Shown: positions 1 through 4,557 of the stretch, piece by piece | How the letters are laid out: every line of letters begins with the position of its first letter | How positions within the stretch are numbered: position 1 is the first letter of the stretch | Assembly (NCBI GenBank): GCA_963922935.1 | Contig: CAWUKE010000141.1 | Location: 1 to 6,001 of the forward strand | Reading direction: 5' to 3' | DNA: 6,001 bases | DNA from: Litorimonas sp963922935 | GTDB lineage: Bacteria > Pseudomonadota > Alphaproteobacteria > Caulobacterales > Maricaulaceae | Program-made: the position numbers and the translations under genes | Notes under the pieces: generated by a model | Databases searched by the model: none | What the model was told of the DNA's origin: nothing | The model's input: only the letters and a program-made list of their open reading frames with translations

Positions 1-158
1 GTCAGGGACGGCTCATTGATGGCGCGAACGTCATCCGCCACCGCATTAAACAGCTTTTCAAGTGCGCCGCGATAGCTACTCTCTGTTGTGACGCCTGTGT
101 CGTAGATTGCGATGACTTCGGCCATGTAATCGCGAATGACGTCATAGAGTTTTGCCAT
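1..158 (-). CDS. N-terminus of a probable type ISP-like restriction-modification / adenine methyltransferase protein (partial)
   Basis: An open frame starts with ATG at 158 and runs off the left edge, giving 52 residues. The next in-frame codon upstream of note is a stop at 183-185, and no other usable start lies between, so ATG 158 is the start. The peptide begins MAKLYDVIRDYMAEVIAIYD and continues with TGVTTESSYRGALEKL and a segment ending in INEPSL. From memory, the pattern 'Y-x(n)-TG-x2-TE-x-SYR-x-AL' followed by 'NEP' is the start of large single-chain type ISP restriction-modification and related N-6 adenine methyltransferase proteins. No catalytic motif is inside the window, so the assignment rests only on this N-terminal pattern. 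The gene points the same way as the mobile-element genes and lies 210 bp beyond the second recombinase. It could be defence cargo of that element or a separate neighbour. Confidence 0.55.
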   Translation of the reverse strand, partial: MAKLYDVIRDYMAEVIAIYDTGVTTESSYRGALEKLFNAVADDVRAINEPSL

Positions 159-368
159 AAGGATGGCATAGACGCGTTTAAATCAAAGCTGCAACCTATG
201 ACTTGTCGTGAAATCTGGGTTCAGGTTGGCGCGGCGCTCGGCCATTGGTGTCCAGAATAGGTGGCCCAGACTTTTGTCTACCCCCTGCCTATCAAGTTAG
301 GGCGTATCGGGCTTCTGAAACGTAGAGGCAGATTTCTAGCGAGGCCGTGGGTGTCCGACCCAAAGCGC
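159..368. other. Non-coding gap between partial R-M gene and second recombinase
   Basis: I see no gene in this 210-bp stretch. It holds the upstream region of the partial left gene, a sequence resembling the tRNA-Leu 3' end (245-261), and the first copy and part of the second copy of an imperfect direct repeat (247-290 and 350-394). A short palindrome AGACTTTTGTCT sits at 268-279. No convincing terminator for the second recombinase gene and no strong promoter for the left gene were recognised. Confidence 0.6.
245..261 (-). repeat. Candidate left attachment site: imperfect copy of tRNA-Leu 3' end
   Basis: TTGGTGTCCAGAATAGG here matches TTGGTGCCCAGAAGAGG at 4383-4399 in 15 of 17 positions and in the same orientation. 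The 4383-4399 segment covers the encoded CCA, discriminator, acceptor 3' strand and the start of the T-arm of tRNA-Leu, where P4-type integrases usually recombine. A direct repeat of the tRNA end at the far side of an integrase-bearing segment is the expected mark of integration. The match is short and has two mismatches, so this is a candidate only. Confidence 0.42.
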
Positions 369-394
369 TCAGACTTTCGCCCCACCCCCTGCCT
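247..394. repeat. Imperfect direct repeat pair (247-290 and 350-394)
   Basis: Three blocks recur in the same order at an offset of 103-104 bp: GGTGTCC (247-253 and 350-356), CAGACTTT (267-274 and 370-377) and ACCCCCTGCCT (280-290 and 384-394). The 13 bases between the first two blocks are not conserved, and a one-base gap lies before the third. The right copy overlaps the last codons of the second recombinase (stop at 369-371). The left copy overlaps the candidate att core. Possible explanations are recombinase binding sites, two successive element ends, or a decayed local duplication. Confidence 0.5.
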
Positions 395-1448
395 TTATCT
401 GTCGGGCGACCTCATGGCGAATGATGGCTTTTAAGTCGGGCGTTCCTTCTGATTGCTCTCTAATCGCCAGCATCGCTCGCCTTTGCGCGTTACCATCCAG
501 CTGGCCGTAGCTGTTGAAGGTCGTGTCCAGCTTCTCATGTCCCAGATTTTGGCTCCATGCCTTCATCTGTTTCGGCCCTAGGTCCAATTCATAACCTAGC
601 GCGGTCAGCATGTTCCGAAAGCTGTGCGGGTTGTAGTAACGTAAGCCGTTGGCTGTGAAGGCGGCCTTGAATATCTTCCGCATCGGCTCCGCCGTGGACC
701 AGCGGCGCTTGGACAGGCCGACGGCGCAAAAGTGATCGGCGTCGTCGTGGCCCATGAGTGGGGCGGGGAAGAGCGGGTCTTCAGGTCCAAAGCTCAAGTC
801 GTCCTTTAGGAGATCTAGATAGCGCTTCACTTCACGTTCGATGAAGTCACCCACCGGGAAGAACCAGGACTGGATCATCTTGCCCGCTTTTGTATTAACC
901 TCGTCTGGGTGCTGTTCCACTTCTCGTGCGGCCCATCGGACATGCTTCACTTTCATCGATATGATCGCCCCATCCCGTGCGCCAGATAGTGCTGTAAAGG
1001 CCAAGAGCGCGCGATTGCGAAGGTCGATGGACGATGCGTCTGGCATATTGCGGATCGTATCTTCCACCTCGGCTAGCGTTGGATGTTTGACCGTACGTCG
1101 GGCGCGTCCGGCGCGGGCTTCTTTATCCTTCAGGCGAAGGGCCAGGATCGATTTGCGCACAGCTTTGGGTTTTAGCCGTTCATCCATGACCATCCAATCA
1201 TAGAAGGCGCGGACATGCCGAACTTTGGCGGCTTTGGTTTGCGCGCTTGTTCTTGTCTGGCGAAGCGCGGTTAGATATTGATCCACACGCGCGCGGTCTA
1301 ATTGGGCGAAGTCGGCCATGTCCGTCATCGCTTCAAATTGGGCCAGTGCGGCCAGCTTATGGTCAATCGTGCTATCCGCCGACGTGATAGTCAGCTCGTC
1401 TATCCATGCCAGCTTTAGCCGCTCATTGGTTGGATTCAGTTCAGTCAT
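369..1448 (-). CDS. Second tyrosine recombinase (site-specific integrase)
   Basis: This is a tyrosine recombinase of about 359 residues that would cut and rejoin DNA through a 3'-phosphotyrosine intermediate. Numbering from the first possible Met (1451), the catalytic set is complete: R159 in GARDGAI, K188 in NTKAGK, H276 and R279 in NPHSFRN, H305 in LGHEKLDTT, and nucleophile Y315 in NSYGQ. Residues about 10-110 form the helical core-binding domain; the catalytic domain follows. There is no DUF4102-type arm domain, so it differs from the integrase at 3019-4206. Two adjacent Met codons exist (1451 and 1448). The GGAG at 1455-1458 is 3 nt from the first and 6 nt from the second, so 1448 is preferred. 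It is the last gene of the alpA/HTH-zinc/recombinase cluster, 50 bp after the HTH-zinc gene. Whether it moves this element, a nested one or its own sites is not shown. Confidence 0.9.
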   Translation of the reverse strand: MTELNPTNERLKLAWIDELTITSADSTIDHKLAALAQFEAMTDMADFAQLDRARVDQYLTALRQTRTSAQTKAAKVRHVRAFYDWMVMDERLKPKAVRKSILALRLKDKEARAGRARRTVKHPTLAEVEDTIRNMPDASSIDLRNRALLAFTALSGARDGAIISMKVKHVRWAAREVEQHPDEVNTKAGKMIQSWFFPVGDFIEREVKRYLDLLKDDLSFGPEDPLFPAPLMGHDDADHFCAVGLSKRRWSTAEPMRKIFKAAFTANGLRYYNPHSFRNMLTALGYELDLGPKQMKAWSQNLGHEKLDTTFNSYGQLDGNAQRRAMLAIREQSEGTPDLKAIIRHEVARQIKAGGGAKV

Positions 1449-1454
1449 CATTGT

Positions 1455-1458
1455 CTCC
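1455..1458 (-). promoter_or_regulatory. Ribosome binding site deciding the recombinase start
   Basis: GGAG on the minus strand lies 6 nt before ATG 1448 and only 3 nt before ATG 1451. The usual spacing favours the second of the two tandem ATG codons. Confidence 0.55.
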
Positions 1459-1498
1459 AGTCAAAGGTGAACATTTAAGGGGGCAGGGGCGAACGCTA

Positions 1499-1954
1499 TT
1501 AGGTGCAGGGCTTGCGCCTTGGTGTTTCGGGGTCATGGTCTGACTTCAGGTCAAAATCCGCTTCTAGTGCGGGCCTGTTCGGCTCTGTGTCGAAACGGCG
1601 AAGCGTGCGGCCACAGGTGCTGCACTCACCTTGCAGGATGATCTTGGGCGGTTTGGGCGTGACGATGTAAACGGTGCCCGAAAGAGGCGTGCGCGGCGCT
1701 TTACAGGCGACACAGTAAATTTCGCCAGGTCCGCAGGGTTGTTTGCGACTCGCCCCCCATTTGCGCATCCAGTCGCGGGCTTGGCGGCCACTTAGGATTA
1801 GCGGGCGTTGGTCTGACACTATGGCCACATCCAAGCCGTTGCATTTGATCCAGCGCCGAACTGTGGCCGGGTGCACGTCAAAGAGCGCCGCGAACGTCTC
1901 CAGCGTGTAAGGGCGATGCGTCCGTATCAGCTGCCAGTCATAGGACCGGGCCAT
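1499..1954 (-). CDS. Small helix-turn-helix / zinc-ribbon DNA-binding protein
   Basis: This 151-residue protein has an N-terminal helix-turn-helix of the MerR/excisionase-like kind (about residues 16-40: YTLETFAALFDVHPATVRRW). A C-terminal four-cysteine zinc ribbon follows: C81-x2-C84 (YCVACKAP) and C111-x2-C114 (CSTCGR). The final 30 or so residues are polar and probably disordered. I recall similar small HTH-plus-ribbon proteins directly before tyrosine recombinases in Alphaproteobacteria; no function has been named that I know. A role as transcription regulator or recombination directionality factor for the downstream recombinase is inference. AGGGG at 1960-1964 overlaps the stop codon of alpA, with only 9 bp between alpA and this ATG, so translation is probably coupled. 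Confidence 0.75.
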   Translation of the reverse strand: MARSYDWQLIRTHRPYTLETFAALFDVHPATVRRWIKCNGLDVAIVSDQRPLILSGRQARDWMRKWGASRKQPCGPGEIYCVACKAPRTPLSGTVYIVTPKPPKIILQGECSTCGRTLRRFDTEPNRPALEADFDLKSDHDPETPRRKPCT

Positions 1955-1963
1955 GACGCGCCC

Positions 1964-2164
1964 CTAAGTGTCGGTTTCAAATAGGGCGCGTATGTCTTCC
2001 GCGCGCCAAACCGTTGTGCGGGGTCCAAGCTTTTGTGGTTTTGGAAAGCGTCCATCCTTCACGCCCTGCCACCAAGTTGATTTGGAAACTGGGATCGGGC
2101 CCGCGGGGGCGAGGATTTGGGACAGGCGTACTAGGCCAGTTTGGGGGAAGTTGAGGTCGGACAT
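1964..2164 (-). CDS. alpA: AlpA-family regulator / excisionase-like protein
   Basis: This 66-residue protein has the AlpA layout. A helix-turn-helix (about residues 11-41) contains LVRLSQIL and the turn PVSKSTWWQGVKDGRFPKP, followed by the wing KLGPRTTVWRAEDIRAL (46-61). AlpA proteins are small winged-helix DNA binders of P4-type elements; the founding member raises integrase expression and promotes excision. Here it probably regulates the P4-type integrase upstream, its own cluster, or both. ATG 2164 is preceded by GGAG at 7 nt spacing (2172-2175). It is the first gene of a three-gene cluster with the HTH-zinc protein and the second recombinase. The length is normal for the family and nothing is missing. 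Confidence 0.88.
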   Translation of the reverse strand: MSDLNFPQTGLVRLSQILAPAGPIPVSKSTWWQGVKDGRFPKPQKLGPRTTVWRAEDIRALFETDT

Positions 2165-2311
2165 ACGTGGTCTCCATTCGATGTGGTGGCATCAAAAGGG
2201 ACCAATTTGGCCGATTGAAATAGGGGGTAGGTTACGAAAACTTACATAATGCTTTGGTCTTCAAGGCTGGATCGAAGCAAAAAACATACAAAAACAGTTG
2301 CCTAGAATCAT
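2165..2311 (-). other. AT-richer leader of the alpA cluster
   Basis: This 147-bp gap separates the integrase pair from the alpA cluster. It contains an odd palindrome CCAATTTGG (2202-2210) and TAGGGGGTA (2221-2229), the latter resembling the CCCCC/GGGGG sites next to the integrase. Either could be an operator. Thymine-rich runs (minus strand) follow the stop of the upstream gene, but no stable hairpin precedes them. No convincing -35/-10 pair was found. Confidence 0.35.
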
Positions 2312-3022
2312 TTAGAACGGGATCTCATCATCAAGGTCAAATGTGGAATATCCCTTTTTGGAAGGTGTTTGTTCTGAAAGTACCTCAAGTTTCGAAGAAC
2401 CTAACTTAGCTTGACCCTTAGATACCTTAGCTTGACTAGGTCCGGTGGAGGGAGCGCCGCCTCCCGTTTTCCAATTCACCACCTTAGCGATTTCTTCGAT
2501 TGCTGTCTCGGTAGCTATCCCGTCGTCATCGGTTAGACCGAAACGAACGGCCTCGTGCCGCAACCATTTTTTCACCGCTTGTTTAGGGGTCTTTCCATTT
2601 AGAGCGTCGCCTTCCATCGCGTTCCAAGCTTCAACTGCTGCAGCTAGCTTTGCAGAATATCGGGGATGGTTAGGGTTTGCATATTCACCCGCTATTCCTT
2701 CGGGGAAAAAGAAGAAGTGACGTCCGAAGCCTTTGGAGCGCATCCATTCGCGAAGGTCACTTACGGTGATTAGCGTCATGTCTTCGACATGGTAAAACTC
2801 TCCATAGCGCTCATCTTGCTCTAAACTCGCAGTCGAAGGAAGGTTGCCAGACTTTATTGATGCGGAAAGCGCGTGCTTCACGGCTACGAATCCATCTGGA
2901 GGCGTGTAATTGCCGTACCCTAGCCTCTCTTGATCTTCGGTGGGGTCGTAGCCGAGAATCAGGAAGGCGGCTTGAACTAAAGTAAGTTCATCTGCCAACC
3001 GCCAAGCGTCGATCCCTTTCAT
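2312..3022 (-). CDS. Unnamed integrase-associated protein with an SSB-like C-terminal tip
   Basis: The protein has 236 residues from ATG 3022 (MKGIDAWRLADELTLVQAAF). I recognise it as a hypothetical family often beside integrases, with hallmarks HPRYSAKLAAAVEAWNAM, GKTPKQAVKKWL and IEEIAKVVNW, but know no function. The first ~185 residues look folded and mainly helical. A linker rich in Lys, Ser, Gly and Gln follows (~185-227), with a 7-residue duplication encoded by an 11-bp repeat (2405-2415, 2426-2436). The final eight residues are DLDDEIPF, closely matching the acidic tip with which bacterial SSB recruits repair and replication proteins. An in-frame ATG at 3058 would lie 40 bp inside the integrase gene. 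ATG 3022 overlaps the integrase stop as ATGA and has AAAGGA 9 nt upstream (3032-3037), so it is preferred. Base composition is more AT-rich than in the flanking genes. Binding of SSB partners is inference. Confidence 0.72.
   Translation of the reverse strand: MKGIDAWRLADELTLVQAAFLILGYDPTEDQERLGYGNYTPPDGFVAVKHALSASIKSGNLPSTASLEQDERYGEFYHVEDMTLITVSDLREWMRSKGFGRHFFFFPEGIAGEYANPNHPRYSAKLAAAVEAWNAMEGDALNGKTPKQAVKKWLRHEAVRFGLTDDDGIATETAIEEIAKVVNWKTGGGAPSTGPSQAKVSKGQAKLGSSKLEVLSEQTPSKKGYSTFDLDDEIPF
2405..2436. repeat. 11-bp direct repeat inside the linker of the SSB-tip protein
   Basis: CTTAGCTTGAC occurs at 2405-2415 and 2426-2436, a 21-bp period that keeps frame and gives the peptide duplication QAKV/QAKL. 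It looks like a small in-frame slippage duplication in a low-constraint linker. Confidence 0.6.
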
Positions 3023-4206
3023 TTGGCCGAATCCTTTCTTAGAAAGTTGCTCCACCACTCCGCAATCTTCACCCGCTCATCCCAATACTGGCTCCGATTA
3101 TAAGCGCGCCTCGTCGCATTCGTGTCCACTCTGGCGCAATAAGCCTCTATGGCATCGGGGTTCCAGAGGCCGCTTTCATTGGCGAAAGTTGAAAAGGTTG
3201 ACCGGAAGCCGTGAGCCGTAACTTCGTCCTTTTCAAAGCCCATGCGTCGTAAAGCTTGATTGAGTGTATTCTCGCTCATGGGTTTTTTTGAAGACATCAA
3301 AGACGGGAAGAGTAATTCGCCCCAGCCTGTCAGTTTGTGAAGATCGCCCAGTAGTGAGACGGCTTTGTCAGATAGCGGGACGCGATGCTCGCGCCGCATC
3401 TTCATGCGGCTGGCCGGAACAATCCAGACTTTGGCTTCCAGATCGAACTCGTCCCATCGTGCCAAGCGCAATTCACCGGGGCGGCAGGCAAAGAGCAATA
3501 ATAGCCAAAGCGCTATTTGGGTCTCAGGCCTCCCGCCATATTCGTTTAACGCTTTCAGATATCGGCGTAGCGTTGGTTCATCGGTTATCGCCGCGCGATG
3601 GGTCACTGTTGGCTTTATGAGAGCGTCTTTCAGCCCAAAGGTTGGATCGGTTTCCGCCACGCCAGAGGCGATGGCAAAGCGGAAGACAGCGCTGATCGTG
3701 GAGCGAAGACGACGGACAGTCTCATAATGCCCCATCGCTTCGCGTTTCTTGAGCGTTCTCAGGACCGTTTGCGCCGTGATCTCATTGATCGGCAGGTCGC
3801 CCAGATCATCCATCGCCAGTTTCAGCAGCCATTCCTTCTTCTGGATCGTGGCCTCTGACCTCCCCTCTTTGAGTTCCTTAGCGAGGAATAGCTCTGCGAA
3901 CTTGCGGAAGGTTTGCTCGTGGGCTTTCTTCTTTTTGACTTTCGCCTTTTGTTTCGCTTTTGCGGGATCGTGACCTTCAGCAATCCTCATGCGCGCCTCA
4001 TCCCGAAGGAACCGTGCGCGCTTTAAGGTAACCGCTGGATACTTGCCGAAAGAGAGGCTCTTCTCCTTACCATCGATGCGGAACTTAAACTTCCAGAGTT
4101 TCGACCCGTTTGGCGTGACGAGTACAAAGAGGCTGTCATAGTCCGAGACCTTGTAGGGCTTAGCCCTTGGCTTCAGTGACTTCACTTTTGCTTCGGTCAG
4201 CGGCAT
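3019..4206 (-). CDS. int: P4-type tyrosine integrase
   Basis: This 395-residue integrase would insert and excise the element at the adjacent tRNA-Leu. The arm-binding domain (DUF4102 type, about 1-85) opens with LTEAKVKSLKP and contains LSFGKYPAVTLKRAR. A lysine-rich linker (83-95) leads to the core-binding domain (about 98-185) and the catalytic domain (about 200-385). Visible catalytic residues are R242 in CRPGEL, K269 in SRMKMRREHRVPL, H332 and R335 in AHGFRST, and nucleophile Y369 in RRAYNR. The position usually held by His in 'QLAH' is R359 (IEAYCARVD), a departure from the family norm. Length and start fit P4 integrases, which generally begin just before this motif. The start lies 178 bp from the tRNA 3' end, on the same strand. 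A weak GGGG (4211-4214) 4 nt before ATG is the only Shine-Dalgarno-like signal. Confidence 0.93.
   Translation of the reverse strand: MPLTEAKVKSLKPRAKPYKVSDYDSLFVLVTPNGSKLWKFKFRIDGKEKSLSFGKYPAVTLKRARFLRDEARMRIAEGHDPAKAKQKAKVKKKKAHEQTFRKFAELFLAKELKEGRSEATIQKKEWLLKLAMDDLGDLPINEITAQTVLRTLKKREAMGHYETVRRLRSTISAVFRFAIASGVAETDPTFGLKDALIKPTVTHRAAITDEPTLRRYLKALNEYGGRPETQIALWLLLLFACRPGELRLARWDEFDLEAKVWIVPASRMKMRREHRVPLSDKAVSLLGDLHKLTGWGELLFPSLMSSKKPMSENTLNQALRRMGFEKDEVTAHGFRSTFSTFANESGLWNPDAIEAYCARVDTNATRRAYNRSQYWDERVKIAEWWSNFLRKDSAK
3032..3037 (-). promoter_or_regulatory. Ribosome binding site supporting the ATGA-overlap start
   Basis: AAAGGA on the minus strand lies inside the end of the integrase gene, 9 nt before ATG 3022. 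Together with the ATGA overlap it supports 3022, rather than the more upstream 3058, as the start of the SSB-tip protein. Confidence 0.5.
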
Positions 4207-4209
4207 TAT

Positions 4210-4270
4210 ACCCCAAAATCAACCCCCATAAGGATGGGGGTTTAAAATTCTACCCCCAAATTAAACCCCC
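4210..4270. promoter_or_regulatory. Clustered CCCCC/GGGGG sites and inverted repeat upstream of int (candidate attP arm / operator)
   Basis: Four direct-oriented C-tracts occur on the plus strand at 4211-4214, 4223-4227, 4253-4257 and 4266-4270, each followed by A; one inverted copy is at 4236-4240. The second and the inverted copy form a perfect 9-bp inverted repeat, AACCCCCAT (4221-4229) and ATGGGGGTT (4234-4242), with a 4-base loop, starting 15 bp before the integrase ATG. Repeated short sites between integrase and tRNA are typical of arm-type binding sites; the inverted repeat could also be an operator. Function is inferred from position. Confidence 0.5.
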
Positions 4271-4303
4271 AATAGAGGTGGATTTAGGCGGATTGCATCA
4301 AAC

Positions 4304-4356
4304 GGTTTCGGACAACACATAACAAAGAAACCCAGTATTTGCGAGGGTTTTCGGAC
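4304..4356. repeat. Short direct repeat GGTTT(T)CGGAC between int and tRNA
   Basis: GGTTTCGGAC (4304-4313) and GGTTTTCGGAC (4346-4356) differ by one inserted T and lie 42 bp apart in the same orientation. They sit between the integrase and the tRNA end, so they may be a second class of recombinase or directionality-factor sites. Chance is possible at this length. Confidence 0.3.
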
Positions 4357-4382
4357 TGCTGCGGATGATATTGGAAAGCGCC

Positions 4383-4399
4383 TTGGTGCCCAGAAGAGG
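4383..4399 (-). repeat. Candidate attachment core at tRNA-Leu 3' end
   Basis: This segment covers the CCA, discriminator, acceptor 3' strand and first T-stem bases of tRNA-Leu plus one base outside. It is the partner of the 15/17 match at 245-261. P4-type integrases commonly use this part of a tRNA gene, and the tRNA is left intact here. The exact crossover limits cannot be set from a single imperfect repeat. Confidence 0.5.
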
Positions 4400-4470
4400 A
4401 CTCGAACCTCCACGTCCATACGGACACTAGCACCTGAAGCTAGCGCGTCTACCAATTCCGCCATCTGGGC
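4384..4470 (-). tRNA. tRNA-Leu (anticodon CAG)
   Basis: The 87-nt gene includes an encoded CCA (4384-4386). The acceptor stem GCCCAGA/TCTGGGC is perfect. The anticodon stem CTAGC/GCTAG encloses loop TTCAGGT with anticodon CAG at 4434-4436, reading CUG leucine codons. The long class II variable arm GTCC-GTAT-GGAC and T-loop TTCGAGT are present. The D-arm contains AATTGGTAGA. It closely resembles bacterial tRNA-Leu(CAG). The gene is complete despite the adjacent integrase, as expected when an element restores the tRNA end on integration. Confidence 0.96.
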
Positions 4471-4490
4471 ACGGTAAAGGCAAGGCGCGC

Positions 4491-4519
4491 CAGATAGAAA
4501 ACCGTTCCGCCCACGTCAA
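4491..4519 (-). promoter_or_regulatory. Sigma-70-type promoter of tRNA-Leu
   Basis: On the minus strand TTGACG (4514-4519) and TATCTG (4491-4496) are separated by exactly 17 bp. A GC-rich stretch GCGCGCC follows directly, as in the discriminators of growth-rate-controlled stable-RNA promoters. Transcription would start about 10-15 bp before the mature tRNA 5' end at 4470. No clear intrinsic terminator was found between the tRNA and int, so read-through into the integrase is possible. Confidence 0.6.
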
Positions 4520-4548
4520 CGGCTTTGTCAGACGCTTCTGCAGTGATA

Positions 4549-4554
4549 GAGGAG
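4549..4554 (+). promoter_or_regulatory. Ribosome binding site of the racemase gene
   Basis: GAGGAG lies 3 nt before ATG 4558 (5 nt if measured from GAGG). The spacing is tight, but it is the only good Shine-Dalgarno near the possible starts at 4525 (TTG), 4558 and 4588. Confidence 0.5.
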
Positions 4555-4557
4555 CCT

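Noticed and set aside
268..279. Palindrome AGACTTTTGTCT as a terminator or recombination core
   Set aside because: The stem is only 4 bp, and the second copy of the surrounding repeat (370-383) does not keep the symmetry.
841..1203. 120-codon plus-strand open frame opposite the second recombinase
   Set aside because: It is antisense to a recombinase with all catalytic residues intact, has no recognisable domain and has a Ser/Arg-rich composition typical of shadow frames.
2277..2311. T-rich minus-strand stretch after the SSB-tip gene as an intrinsic terminator
   Set aside because: There are two T-runs, but no stable GC-rich hairpin precedes them.
3023..3058. Upstream ATG (3058) giving a 12-residue longer SSB-tip protein
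   Set aside because: It lies 40 bp inside the integrase gene, while ATG 3022 has an ATGA overlap, a Shine-Dalgarno and the family-like N-terminus.
3264..3973. Several overlapping plus-strand open frames opposite the P4-type integrase
   Set aside because: They overlap one another and an intact integrase gene, and show no domain or ribosome site.
4205..4210. Perfect TATAAT on the minus strand overlapping the integrase ATG
   Set aside because: As a -10 box it would start transcription inside the coding region, after the start that the conserved N-terminus requires, and no -35 sits 16-18 bp upstream.
4261..4464. 67-codon minus-strand open frame starting MAELVDALASGAS
   Set aside because: It reads straight through the tRNA-Leu gene (MAELVDALAS is the translation of the tRNA 5' half), a known kind of false protein call.
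4525..4557. TTG start extending the racemase by 11 residues
   Set aside because: It lacks a Shine-Dalgarno and adds residues not seen in the YgeA family; ATG 4558 has GAGGAG directly upstream.
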